Below, piece by piece: positions 51,887 through 62,794 of a DNA stretch of 64,000 nt. A program made the translations under genes and the position numbers. The DNA comes from Thereva unica. Taxonomy: Eukaryota > Arthropoda > Insecta > Diptera > Therevidae. The stretch's first letter is position 1; each line of letters starts with the position of its first letter. The notes under the pieces are model-generated. The model had not been told where the DNA came from, did not search any database, and saw nothing but the letters and a program-made list of their open reading frames with translations. Where the stretch lies: NCBI GenBank assembly GCA_949987705.1, contig OX465282.1, positions 78,666,070 through 78,730,069 on the forward strand, read 5' to 3'.

Positions 51887-52089
51887 TGATAACGAATGTG
51901 GATACTACCACTGGATCGTCTAAGAAATTAATCCCCAAATATAAAGGTCCTTATACTATCAGAAAAGTACTACGAAATGACAGATATTTGGTCAAAGATG
52001 TTGAAGGTTTTCAATTGTCAAATAGACCAATGACCGGTATTTATGATATTACTAGACTACGACCATGGCTCCATTGTAATAAGAAATAA
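51887..52089 (+). pseudogene. gypsy pol C-terminal fragment
   Basis: Plus-strand frame reads ALVMITNVDTTTGSSKKLIP, KYKGPYTIRKVLRNDRYLVK and ends RPWLHCNKK. GPYTI is the post-integrase barrel motif. It precedes a 213-bp LTR and so is the 3' end of a truncated gypsy element, different from the other two gypsy copies. A related fragment is at 59700-59986. Confidence 0.8.
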
Positions 52090-52320
52090 AAATAAACTTA
52101 TAGATTTGTACTTGTATCGAAAAAAAAAAACAAAAGAAAAAAAAAACATTTTGAATTATTATTTTACTAAATCATGAGTATGTAAACAGAAAAAAAAATT
52201 ACAATGAATTCAATGTAATGTGAAACTTATTTGTTAAAATTAGGCTAAGTTTGTATTAATATAATAAAGTACATGAATTGTCGTTCTGTTATAATGTAAA
52301 CAATTCGAGGACGAATAAGT
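52090..52320 (+). other. 3' untranslated part of truncated gypsy
   Basis: A-rich region between pol fragment and LTR; it ends CGAGGACGAATAAGT, the probable plus-strand priming area. Confidence 0.55.
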
Positions 52321-52533
52321 TGTCAGAATAAGCTGAATTGTAAGGAATATAGTTGAGAAAATTAGAGGTAGGAATAGGAAAAGATAATAGAAAGAGGAAG
52401 TAAGAAGAAAAGAAGAGAAAAAGTACATTCTGTGTGAATAAGTCAAAGTGTACAGACATATATATTCCTGCGAGGAAAATAAAGAAGATATAAATAATAT
52501 AATTGGTGTTATTATTTATATAGTATCCTGACA
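52321..52533 (+). repeat. 3' LTR (213 bp) of truncated gypsy
   Basis: Starts TGTCAGAATAAGC and ends AGTATCCTGACA, with inverted ends TGTCAG/CTGACA. Position after pol and priming region fits a 3' LTR. The 5' part of the element is absent. Confidence 0.8.
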
Positions 52534-53239
52534 AATGAAAGAATAAATTTGAAATAAATTTTAAATAAAGAGATCCTATAATATAAATTTTTTCTAATTG
52601 AATTTTACTAATTTAATTTTTTTTAATTTTCTTAAAAATTTAATAGCTTCATCAATTATAATTGTTCTTACAATGTTTGGTTAGTTGCTGACTTAAAAAT
52701 TATGTCGGAGCTATCAAGTTTCTCGTATTCTAAATGGACCTTGGTCCGCCATCATAAGTGAAAACAAGTTTACTATAAAATCATATGGCTTGGTATTATG
52801 GCTGCTCTGCCAATACCACAAACGCTTTGCTTCTAGGCAATAAATATATAGAATATAAAAAAGTTATTCATAATATAGAATGTCATTACATTACATTTTT
52901 AGTTCACTCATAGGTGCTACCACATTTCTTAAGTACTATTCAGAAAAAATATGTATATTATATTTGCATATGTATATAAAAAACTAACAATAGAAAAACA
53001 ATTTCATGCTACTAATTCGCTTAACTTAAAAAACAACTAAAATTACTTATACAGATAAGAAAAGGGAAATGAAATAAATGACGAGAAAAAAAAAAGAAAT
53101 AAATGAAATAAAAAAACAGATATAACTTATTCCTAATGTGTTATATAACATTTACGTACTTATCCCTATTGTTACATCGGCGTCAAAAATAATTAATTCA
53201 GCTACCTTATTGGAAGACTGCTGCCTTTATAGGTTTGTT
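52534..53239. other. Unannotated AT-rich sequence
   Basis: No gene or repeat recognised. Confidence 0.4.
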
Positions 53240-53705
53240 TTATTTATTTAATAAAAAAAAAGTGATTTTATTTTTATTTTTAGTTCATAACTAAATTTAT
53301 TAAGTCGCGGTAAATTGCACCGCTAGTGCCTCTTTTTTTATTTCCTCCAGTGTTTTCTAACTACTAACCTCTCTCGTTAGGAGCTGTTGTTGTTTTGTAG
53401 AAGGTTGGTAAGAAAGTGACTTCATCTGACAGTTCCAAAAAAGGGAGGGAGTCAGGGTGCAGCATATGAAACGGGGAAAGGTGAGTCTGGCCGATAATGG
53501 ACGACGCACTATTATCTGCTGCGAGAGTTTTTATTCTGTCGTTAGGGTGGGTCCTCATATTTACCAACCTTTTTCGCATATTCGAAAGGAGGTACATCAT
53601 GATTGGACTCATATTGGTTTCCCTGTAGATAGTCTTGTTAGAGAACCATTTGTTATCGGCACTCATGTACATTGACGCGCAGTGTCTCAGTACCTTCCTT
53701 TCAAA
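53240..53705 (-). mobile_element. 5'-truncated LINE 3' end inserted in Helitron Rep gene
   Basis: The minus-strand frame reads IFERKVLRHCASMYMSADNK, WFSNKTIYRETNMSPIMMYL and ends with a Pro/Thr-rich tail at 53364. Basic IxERKxLR followed by YxxxN.K.IS/FSNKxIY is the C-terminal pattern of Jockey-group ORF2. An A/T-rich 3' UTR with AATAAATAAAAC follows. It interrupts the Helitron Rep frame near 53690, so it is a truncated LINE insertion. Confidence 0.6.
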
Positions 53706-54529
53706 TATTTGAATTTCGGTAGGGGTAGGGGAAGAAGTGAGCCAACTTTATGATACACCTGTCCTTGTACTTTGAACGTGGGCATATAACCGTGACTGAC
53801 AATTTCTGTTGCTCCAAACGAAGTCATTTGAAAGGAAGAATTGTACTTTCGAATGTTTCGTAGAAAGTGTCTGGACAAATCGGTAGTGCCAGACATGTAA
53901 GTTTGAAGTGGTTCAGGTGGCTCATTCAGTGGTGGCAGCTTCACTTTGCCATTCGAGCAACACATGCCGGGCTTTTCCTTTTCGAACTTCAACGCATTAC
54001 AAAATGGGCACAATTTATTTATTTGTCCAATTACCACATCGCGATGGTTACTGTAATCGAAGTCTTTATCGTAATTGAATGCTGCCAACTTCAAATCGGT
54101 TCTTAATCTTGATCTAATGATCCGTAAGCGAACATTTTGAAGACGTTCGTCACGCTGTTCAGCTGTTTCTGCGGCTCTTGCAGTAGAAGTTGCGTCTCGA
54201 TCGCTTGTATTCCGTGCAGCACGCTGTTCTGCTGTTTCTGCGGCTCTTGAAGTAGAAGTTGCGGTTTGATTGCTTGCATTCCGTGCAGCATGCTGTTCAG
54301 CTGTTTCTGTGGCTCTTGCAGTAGAAGTAGCGGCTCGATTGCTTGCATTCCGTGCAGCACGCTGTTCAGCTGTTTCCGCAGCTCTAGCCGTAGCATTTGC
54401 GATACAAACGATTTCATTCCGTACATCACGCTGCTCTGATGTTTGGGCTCCTCTAATGGCTGCCTTTTTCCTTGCATCTTTCGATTTTCTTCCAATTGAT
54501 GCTTTCTTTGGTGGCATTATGGTTATCAC
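53687..54529 (-). pseudogene. Helitron Rep/helicase N-terminal region
   Basis: The N-terminal ~130 residues hold at least four imperfect copies of a ~24-residue unit around RAAETAEQRAARNASN, Ala/Thr/Arg-rich. Then the conserved Helitron N-terminal sequence follows: FCNALKFEKEKPGMCCSNGK, VKLPPLNEPPEPLQTYM and HFLRNIRKYNSSFQMTSFGA, with a CxxC..CC zinc-like cluster. It breaks after GSLLPLPLPKF, at the LINE insertion. The Rep HUH motif and helicase that should follow are absent here. Confidence 0.9.
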
Positions 54530-55382
54530 TATTGGTTACTATTTTATATTATTTAGTATTTGACAGATTAAGAATTAATTACACGCACTGAGCACAATCA
54601 ATCACAATACAGTACTTACTGAAGGTTTTTTGATTGGTTGCTATGTTTGATTTTGTTTTCTGCATATGGCAGAAAAATCAAAGCACTGTTCAAATGAATA
54701 GATGGAAAGTATTATTTAACTCATTGAATGAAATTGAGATGAAAATAATAATGTTGTGGGAAAAATACATACCATTCGAAAGGTAAATTAATGATTTTTC
54801 CAAATAGAAATGAAAACAGGTGCGTTCTAATACGAATTGTTGTATTTTGAAAAATGAAGGAACTTGAAATCTATGAAAATTTCCAAGTACCACATCTCAA
54901 AAAGTAAAAGTGATAAACATACGATTATTGAATTTGTTGTCTTTTTGGCTTCGAGACCTTTTATTTAAGCCATAGATTTCTAAACTCGGCTCATACAGTC
55001 GAAGCTACTTCAATCCAAGTTCAGGGAACCGCGTCGTTCGCGAAAAATCCAACAAAATTGTACCGCAACTACCAGTAAATCAACTCCGATCGATCTGAAA
55101 CTTTGGGAATCGTATTTTTTTGGAAAAAAACAAAAATAAAATGGATTTGAGCTCTTTAGCAGTGATTCGAAGAGTACCTCCCATACAAAAGTTCGAGATT
55201 TTACCATATCGGTACACTACAGCTACCCGAAGTGTTCGAGATAGAGCAAAATAGACCAGCTAGGAACACTCCCCGTACCCGAAAACCTCCATATCCAAAA
55301 AATTATGCCAATCGGATGAGCGGCTTCGGAGTCTATAAAGAACTTACACACACACAGACAAACATTCACTTTTATATATAGA
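54530..55382 (-). mobile_element. 5' leader and terminus of a Helitron
   Basis: The minus-strand 5' end is TCTATATATAAAAGTGAATG at 55382, preceded by A. TC plus the TATATATAAAA block is a familiar insect Helitron 5' terminus. The leader then runs ~850 bases to the Rep ATG. Its own 3' end is not seen in this window unless it is the one at 49479. Confidence 0.75.
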
Positions 55383-57036
55383 TATATTTTTTTCTTCTTT
55401 TTTTATTATCTTTTGAAAATTAAATAAAAAAAAATAGATTAAGCTTTATTTTTTTTTCTTTCTTTTCTCATTTGTTATTATCAAGAAAATATTTAAAGGG
55501 ATATTTTTATATATACCTACATTATTTCCTTTTTCTTTCTTCCACATACCGCACAAAAAAAAATATTGTATTGCATTTTCACTAAAACTTTTTACTTTTG
55601 TTGTTTGTTTTTTTTTTTCTTCTTAAAAATGTATTTTTTTCTTTTTATTCATTTTCTAAATACCAAAGAAAAAATTTTTTTCTCTTTTTCTTTTATATTA
55701 ACTTCCTTTTCATATACATACAGAAATTGAATTATTGTCCTTTTTTGTGTTTTTTTTCTTCTTTTTTTTTGTTTTTATAACATATATTATTATTTACTTA
55801 TTTATATTTGTGGGTACTACTAATTATAGAAATTTAGATTACCTTAAAGATGGTTAGGGGCGATATTCCTTGCTGATGTAGCGTGGCCCTGAAGTATGCG
55901 TCGTCCGACAATGGAACATTAAATGAAATATGGAACACTAAATGAATTACTTCACATAATTTTGGCGAGGTATCACAATTTCTCGAGTATGCAAAGAAAT
56001 TTTCACGAAATTTTCAATGACAATTAAATAGTTATTAAACTGATCCTTTTGGGTTTTCTTTTATATTTCCTTATCCCTTTTTTGTTAAACTACACAACAA
56101 GAACCGGAGCACGGATTTCTTTTGTTTTCCTTTGTAAAGACGAGTTTACTTATTCCAAAAACACAGATTGAGTTAATGCTCACTTAATAACCCAAGCGCT
56201 ATCGCTCTAACTAAGAATCACAAACAGAAAAAAAAACTAGTTGGAACAGAGCAACTTGTTTCAACGATGTGATGTCGTCAAGATCCTCGAACAGACTCCT
56301 CGACTGACTCCAACGACTCAATCTCGTCCTAGCCAAAAAATGCTTAGCCACTTGTGCGGGACGCTTCCTGGAAATTTCCATCCATTTTTCTCCTTATAAG
56401 GTTAGCGTGGCTTTTTGGGGGGCGGGGTGATAGCGCTAGAAGAAATTCCTGCGCTCGCATCACTAAGTATTTGTCTATGATTCCCTATCCGTACATGCAG
56501 GCTACATACATTATTTTTATGTGTGCCTCGGCGTCATGCGATTATTCTTGCGCAAAGGGCTTGGATTGGTTGCGCCGCTACCCGATAGAATTTTCTGGAC
56601 CGATGTCCATGTGTGGGTGGGAGATTTAACCACGGGCTAAGTATTAGGACATAGGCGTGCGCATGTAGGTAAAAAAGTTCATCCGAAAGAATTTCGATGC
56701 AAGTATCAAAATTTTTATCTGGGCTGAATTAACAATTGTTTATTTTCAGATTCGTAGCTGCTGTTTTAATTCTAAGTAGATTTATAATTCATTTAGGTTA
56801 ATTTATGTATATTTCTAGTTTTAAGTATTTATAAGTTTAGCTATTTATAAGTATTTATAGTTCAATATATAATTATGTATTTTTATTTTATTTTTTAAAT
56901 ATGATCCGTTTTTTTTTTCTGGAATTCTATTTTTAGGATCACTGTGGGCTGAACAGTCCCATTTTTGTTGCTTTTGAGTGAATTTAATCCAATATCTTTC
57001 CGCTTCTTGAAGCTCATCCACCCTCAATAGTCTAGA
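55383..57036. other. AT-rich region, no assigned gene
   Basis: 55400-55800 is T-rich low complexity. From about 55850 to 56650 the sequence is more complex, with TATAAGG near 56394 and a GC-richer 3' part that looks like an LTR, but no partner repeat was found. A 91-codon plus-strand frame at 56354 has no recognisable domain. Confidence 0.4.
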
Positions 57037-57490
57037 GGGGCCTCGGTAGTCTAGAGGTAAGGCGCCTGACTGCTATCCCCAGAGGTCCCGGGTTCGAATC
57101 CCGGTGGTGCCACGGTCCTTCGCCTTTCCCACCTAACTTTCCTTCTTTCTTCTTCCCTCTTTACATTCCTGATTCCCCTGTCATAGCCTTCCCTAGTCCT
57201 TCCCCGCTCCACCAAGCGCATGCCATCGGTTGGTTGATGAGATTCAACTCGTTTCAGGAGGCATAACACTCCAGCGAGTTGTTCTCGACGCCCCGATGTC
57301 AGAGTCGCGAAATGGTTGTGAGTAGGTGGAATCAAATATCGCGGCTAGGTTGTGACAGTTACTTCCTTCTCTTCTGTCTATCTTCCGGCTAGAGCTGCTG
57401 TTCGACATTGCACTCTATACGAATAAAATAGATTGTCGACAGTACAAAGGGACTTTCCCTAAGCCTCTAGTCTGTCACATAAAAAAAAAT
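57037..57490 (+). mobile_element. tRNA-derived SINE, copy 3
   Basis: Head identical to copy 1 in box A and box B apart from the end (GGTGGTGCCACG for GGCGGCGCCACG), same body and CACAT-poly(A) end. It keeps GGTTGGTTGATGAGATTCAA, which copy 1 has lost, so it is closer to the family consensus. Confidence 0.92.
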
Positions 57491-57665
57491 AACTCTTTGC
57501 AGGAAGTGCATTTTCTCCTTACACTAGCTATGAATCTTAATTCCTAGGCCGTAATTCGCAAGAGTTTTCGATAATCACTATACTTCTCTATTTTATATAA
57601 TTACAAAGACAAACAGCTAAAAAGCGGCAGTCAGCGCTAATTTGAGCAAAATCAGTTCTGGAGAC
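57491..57665. other. Short unannotated stretch
   Basis: No feature recognised. Confidence 0.4.
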
Positions 57666-57893
57666 TTACATATGTCCTTTTAAAGGGGCGCAACTGTTCT
57701 TTGAACATAAATACCTTATATTTACATTTCCATGGGTATCCAGGCTTTTGATATACGCAACTACTCCATAAGCCTTTGTGCTTGCATCGGAAAATAAATG
57801 CAATTGTAAAGAAATCTGATTCGAAGTGCAAGTGACAAGTCTTGGCAATGCTAATTTCTTTAAATACGGTAATTCTGGACTAAATGTTCTCAA
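57666..57893 (-). pseudogene. Bel-Pao RNase H fragment
   Basis: Reads LKKLALPRLVTCTSNQISLQ then LHLFSDASTKAYGVVAYIKS. The FSDAS..AYG motif is the Bel-Pao RNase H start with its catalytic Asp. No adjoining Bel sequence. Confidence 0.75.
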
Positions 57894-58329
57894 TATCTTC
57901 TTTTGTTTAAGGCCTTAGCGCCTAGATGTGACTCAGTGAGTGAGTGCAGGTCTAACTCAGAGAAAGAACACTGTCGCATTATTTCAATTTAATAACACTG
58001 TTCAACAGAATCGATTTTCAAATTTCACCTAAGAAACCCCTTTATAGCAAATATAAAGGGCATTAAGAGTAGTCATAATCCAAAATTTTAAACAATTCCA
58101 TGATAAAAATAAAAAGTTATTAACAAAAAAATTGTTGAAATTGAAAATGAGATATTTTTTTGTACGAGTATATGCAGAATTTTTATCTGATTACAGAAAT
58201 TGATGATGTGCTTGAAGTAATGTTTTTTTTAATTGAATTATTTAACATTAAAAATTTTAAAAATTATCTGAATGGAAGCAAATTATGAAGCGGTGAGAAG
58301 TGCGTTTTCGAAGATAAGATGTTGCTCGT
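57894..58329. other. Unannotated AT-rich sequence
   Basis: No gene or repeat recognised. The left part could be old Bel or Tc1 flank. Confidence 0.35.
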
Positions 58330-58744
58330 ACAAAGAGTCGATTTTGTTGGATAAGTAGCCAAATGTGTGCTTCACACTAGATTTCACTTTTGGACGATAT
58401 TTTATTGTCATTTTGAGAGGAATTACTTGGCGATAATAATTGGACCTTTCAATAGGATAGTGCACCTATCCATAAAGAGAGAGCTACTATGAAGTGGTTT
58501 GAGGAGCAAAAGTATCCCGTTTTGGATTGGCTGGCACACTCTATACGGATTTAAATCCGGTAGAAGATTTATGGAGAATTGTAGTCAGAAAGGTGTATGC
58601 TTATGGAAGGCGGTTTGAAAATAAAGAATCGCTCAAAATAAGCGTTTAACATGCTTGGAGTTCAATTCCGGAGGAAATGCTACACACATTAGTGGCGAGT
58701 ATGAGAAAAATAATTTTCCATGTTATAAAAAACAATGGAGTGTA
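58330..58744 (+). pseudogene. Tc1-type (DD34E) transposase remnant
   Basis: From 58450 the frame reads Q-stop-DSAPIHKERATMKWFEEQ and KYPVLDWLAHSI, shifts by a lost base, then LNPVEDLWRIVVRKVYAYGR and ends at 58744 with KNNGV. The Asp of DSAP and the Glu of NPVED lie 34 residues apart if the frame is repaired, the Tc1 spacing. The N-terminal half is too decayed to follow. At least two stops and one frameshift. Confidence 0.85.
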
Positions 58745-59005
58745 GGAGTGTTCAAGTATTAATTTATTACGATTTTCGTTTAGATAAAATATAAATAATT
58801 ATTTTTACACTTTTTTTATTTAGACAAATTCTTCTCGAGCAACCTCTGGTCTGCTGCCTTTCAAAAAACCTTTTTTTCTTCTTCTTCGTTTTCTAAACAA
58901 GAGTTGCTAGCCTACAATCGGCCATTCTGACAAGTGAGCGTCCCGATCACAGATCGTTCAAACTTAGATTAGTACAAACGGTTTACAAATTTTACCTTTA
59001 ACAGT
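58745..59005. other. Unannotated AT-rich sequence
   Basis: No gene or repeat recognised; probably includes the 3' end of the Tc1 remnant. Confidence 0.4.
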
Positions 59006-59442
59006 ATATCGTGGGTTTAAAAGCAGAACTCACTAAGTCAAAAACCATAGTTTTTAGTAAATCGATATTTAAGATGTTTTTGTCTCTGAAAATTTTGTAA
59101 TGGCATATAATAGTAATCGGCTCAGTATACATTGTTTTTTAGATTTCTTAGTTTAGTTTACAAAAGAATTGAAATGATTATTTAATTCTAATACTGGATT
59201 TTTAGATTAAAATAAAAAAAACGCAACGAATTAGTGAGTTTTGGCAGAAATGATTTGGTAGTTTTGTGTCATTATGGACAAGGTAAATCCGAAACTAACC
59301 CCCTAAAAACCTTAACAATATTAATGTGCGGGCTATAAGGTATTGCCAGTATAAAGTTGGCATTATAAGACTTACTTTAGTATAAAAAACTGAAAACTTG
59401 AAAAATTGTACTTAGTGAATTCTGCTTGTAAACCAACGATAT
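59006..59442. mobile_element. 437-bp MITE with ~33-bp terminal inverted repeats
   Basis: Left ATATCGTGGGTTTAAAAGCA and right (reverse complement) ATATCGTTGGTTTACAAGCA match for about 33 bases with four differences, through ACTCACTAAGT. The flanking bases are T/A-rich so the duplication is not certain; TA would fit Tc1/mariner. The interior is non-coding. Confidence 0.8.
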
Positions 59443-59699
59443 TACCTATGAACTAGAACCTATCATCACCAATAATAATTGAAAATTTATATATAGATGT
59501 GCATTCTTCATCTATGATAAAGCTAATTCAAGCATTACTTCGTTAACTTATGTCTAACTCTATATACAGTGAGCATATATTACTTACTTGTTATGTTTCT
59601 TTTCCCTTTTTTTTCTAAAGTTTAAATAAATCAAGTCAAATATTCGTTTCTGTAGTTAACTTAATCAAAAATAAATCCTCGCTTTTCTAGGGGTAAGTA
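59443..59699. other. Unannotated AT-rich sequence
   Basis: Possibly LTR of the adjacent gypsy fragment on the minus strand, but no boundary seen. Confidence 0.35.
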
Positions 59700-59986
59700 A
59701 CTATGGTTTTTTATAACTACGAAGATTTATGTAAGGCTTAATCCTAGTTACTTCAAAGACTCCCTCAAAGGGTCGCTGAGTGATTTGATAACCTTCAACG
59801 TCCTTGACCTATCGTTTCCGAGGCATTTTTTTTTATTTTATATGGGCCTTTGTAACGCGGGATAAGTTTCTTATTCACCCTTGCCGTAGTGTCTACATTA
59901 GAGACAACGACTAAGTCGCCTCCCGCATAAGTTTTCGGAGGAATTTTGAGACTTTCTAAATATTGAGTTCTATGAATAAAATCCAA
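59700..59986 (-). pseudogene. gypsy pol C-terminal fragment
   Basis: Reads FIHRTQYLESLKIPPKTYAG, DLVVVSNVDTTARVNKKLIP and RYKGPYKIKK before a frameshift near 59810, after which VKDVEGYQI continues. Same family type as 51887-52089. Isolated fragment. Confidence 0.75.
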
Positions 59987-60166
59987 ATTTCTTCACTCGT
60001 TACAAATTTATTTCAAGTTTTTAACAAAATTTTAAATCGCGATGCCCTGTATTAATTACAATTCGTTAGATTCCTAAATTCACGGTTTCGGTTTCACGTT
60101 TGATTTTCATCGATTCTTGCTGACGAATGCTTTTATTCTTTTTAAAAACTTTTTAGTTTTTAGTGG
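59987..60166. other. Upstream region of Harbinger transposase
   Basis: AT-rich. A TTTTTAGTTTTTAG acceptor-like signal lies just before the start at 60167, so a short upstream exon is possible. The left TIR should lie here or further left; not identified. Confidence 0.4.
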
Positions 60167-61344
60167 ATGAAGAAAAGAAGTGACCACTGGTGGGAAAAAA
60201 TTGTTATGTCGGAAAAATGCGATGAAATGTTTCAAAATTTCCGAATGTGCAAAGTGACATTTAATTATATTTGTGAAAAACTATCAGCAGAACTGAAACC
60301 TAAAAACAACACAGTGAGAAAGCCTATAAGTGTTCAAAAGAAAGTGGCTATTTCCCTGTATAAATTAGCATCATGTGCGGAAAATCGCGTTATTGGAAAC
60401 CAGTTTGGGGTGCACAAAAGCGCCGTCAGGAATTGCCTATTGCAATTCTGCCGGGCGGTCAACAAAGTTCTACTATGTGCAGCAGTTAAATTACCAGCCG
60501 CCGAAGAAGCACAACATATTGCAAGTATTTTCGAAGAGAGGACAGGTCTACCGCAAGTGGTTGGTGCTATAGATGGTACCCATATCCCCATTCTTGCTAA
60601 GTCTGATAGTTACAGAGATTTTGTTAATAGAAAAGGGTGGACATCTTCAGTTCTACAAGCGGTCGTTGATTGCCATTATTTGTAAGTAGAATGACTATTT
60701 CACTTAAGATAAATATACATAAATGTATTTTCCCGTTTCCAGATTTCGAGATATAACTATTCAGCATCCGGGATGTACACATGATGCCGCTGTGCTTAAA
60801 GATTCGCAATTATATAAAAGCAGTGGTCAACTGGAATGGGTACTATTAAATAATTATCAATAACGCTTTATTCCTTTTATATTATTATTAATTATAGTCA
60901 TCTGCAACTATAAGCGGCAAAGAAGTGCCTGCCTATATTATAGGAGATCCAGCATATCCACTACTTCCGTGGCTTATGAAGAGCTACGCAGCGGCAGCAA
61001 CAGCGGAGGAGGAATCTCTAAATGCATACTTTAGCAAAGCCAGGATCGTTGTGGAAAACGCTTTTGGCAGGTTAAAAGGAAGATGGCGTATACTTCAAAA
61101 GCGAATTGATATGGACGTGCGTCACATTCCTATGTTAGTTGCAACATGCTGTTGCAATATTTTAGAACGACAAAAAGTCCCCTACAATCCAATGTGGAAT
61201 GAGGACTTAAAGCAAGCTGATATTACGTACGAACAGCCATCTCAAAGAGAAAACGCTACCGCAATACCGGGAGAAGAAAACCGAGAATTTCTGAAATGTT
61301 ACATGAGTGCACATTTCCCGTTACTTACTCAGGCAAATACATAG
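60167..61344 (+). CDS. PIF/Harbinger transposase, three exons, frame intact
   Basis: DDE transposase. Exon 1 60167-60683, intron 60684-60741 (GTAAGT..TTTCCAG), exon 2 60742-60839, intron 60840-60897 (GTACTA..TTATAG), exon 3 60898-61344. Both splices keep frame: DCHYL|FRDITIQHPGC and SGQLEW|SSATISGKEV. Catalytic motifs: VVGAIDGTHIPI (Asp), YIIGDPAYPLLPW (Asp), VVENAFGRLKGRWRIL (Glu). The N-terminal HTH region is KKVAISLYKLASCAENRVIG. No stop or frameshift, so this is the best preserved transposase in the window. It is distinct from the one at 37-38 kb. A convergent Myb/SANT gene at 62.8-63.7 kb is its expected partner. Confidence 0.88.
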
Positions 61345-61711
61345 TTGAATTTTAATAATACTTTTTTAAATTGTATAAATTTTAATAAAATGCACCTTAA
61401 GTTGCTTCTTATTCTAGTTAAATTTAATCCAAGATTCAGATTTTGGCAATTGTCGGTGATTTCACTATCACTTTACATACGAGGATTGTACTATTAGTAA
61501 TTAATAAAAACAAATTCCAGGCAGAAATAAATAGAACGCACAGATTTTTCATTTCAATAAATTTATTTTCCAAATTTATTTCTCACAACATTAGTTGCTT
61601 TAGGAACACAAAATTTTAAAACTATTAAATATAAAGTTCTGTAATTTTATAGTATTATTAACGATAATAAAAAAATAAATATTACTTCATTACATAAAGG
61701 ATTCAGTCTTA
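61345..61711. other. Spacer between Harbinger transposase and LINE insertion
   Basis: AT-rich, with AATAAA-type signals near 61385, suitable as the transposase 3' end. Otherwise nothing recognised. Confidence 0.45.
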
Positions 61712-62410
61712 ATGGTTCTTAATATTGGTAAATGCGAAGTCATGACTTTTAGTAGGAGACGTGATCCTATAATTTTTAACTACACCTTTTCTGATGAGGG
61801 TATCCCTCGTGTTAATTTGGTTAAAGATCTCGGGATTAGATTTGATAGTAAGCTGGATTTCTCCACTCACATCAACTATATCTCTTCCAGAGGTAGTTTA
61901 GTCTTGGGTTTTATAAAAAGGTGGTCCAAGGAATTTAATAACCCGTTGGTTACTAAACACTTATATATTTCTCTTGTCAGACCATTACTTGAATATGCCT
62001 CCCAGGTTTGGTCTCCTCACTATTCTTCGCATGTTAGAACTATTGAATCGGTTCAACGAAGGTTCGTTCGATTCGCACTGAATCATCTTCCTTGGGAAAA
62101 CCCAATAGTTCTTCCATCATATGAATCCCGGCTTAAGTTACTCAACTTAAGCTCTCTTCAAAAGCGTCGTTGTTCATCAGCTACTTAATGGAAAGGTCGA
62201 CTCAGGTTTTTTAGGTCGCCGTGCATCGTTTAGAGAGAGTCGTTATAATCTGAGAGGTCCACCTCTTTTACAAATCAACTCCTCTAATACTAATTACGGT
62301 AGATTTGAACCTGTAAACCGCATGTTCATTAATGTTAACAATAATATTAATGTCTTTAGCGTGAGCATTAGTAAAGATGTCCTTAAAAGGAGTCTTTTTA
62401 ATCTCACGTG
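61712..62410 (+). pseudogene. 5'-truncated Jockey/CR1-group LINE, ORF2 C-terminal half
   Basis: Frame begins in the RT thumb: NIGKCEVMTFSRRRDPIIFN, VNLVKDLGIRFDSKLDFSTH, VRPLLEYASQVWSPHYSSHV and SVQRRFVRFALNHLPW. A frameshift near 62165 is followed by GFLGRRASFRESRYNLRGPP and ends near 62410 at LKRSLFNLT. It lies between the two Harbinger genes, so it inserted into that element. A related pattern is seen at 53240-53705 and 19068 but the sequences differ. Confidence 0.85.
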
Positions 62411-62589
62411 ACCATCTTTGTTTCCTGTTGCTTGCGTGGGTTATATGTTAATTTGGATTTGTGTTTTTATTTAACAATTTTTATGTTACTAATATTTTAT
62501 GTTTGCATGTCTCAGCTGAGCCACGACAGTGGTAAATATTTCTCAGCCCTGCTGGGAAGTGTGCCTTCTGTGTTAGAAGGGAAACTCTA

Positions 62590-62646
<57 letters not shown>

Positions 62647-62794
62647 GTGTATGTATATATAGATTTTCATGCTTAGCTGAAAAGTGCGCCTTCTGTGCTA
62701 GAAGGGTGAGCTCTTGCTGATTATAAAAAACTTCAATAAACTCTTAAAAACAATAAATATTTCACTATAAATTAAATAATAAATAAACACTATA
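62411..62794. repeat. LINE tail with (TA)n/(GTAT)n microsatellite
   Basis: A duplicated GTGCCTTCTGTGTTAGAAGG / GCGCCTTCTGTGCTAGAAGG motif (about 62560 and 62686) brackets a TA/GTAT microsatellite (about 62590-62660). It is probably the 3' UTR of the LINE expanded by the microsatellite. Confidence 0.7.

Noticed and set aside
53457..53675. Plus-strand 72-codon ORF
   Set aside because: Antisense shadow of the LINE C-terminal fragment.
55598..55780. Phe/Leu-rich 60-codon ORF as a membrane peptide
   Set aside because: Encoded by T-rich low-complexity DNA.
57051..57335. Minus-strand ORF with a PGFEPGTS motif
   Set aside because: Translation of the SINE head's box B region; a common spurious prediction.
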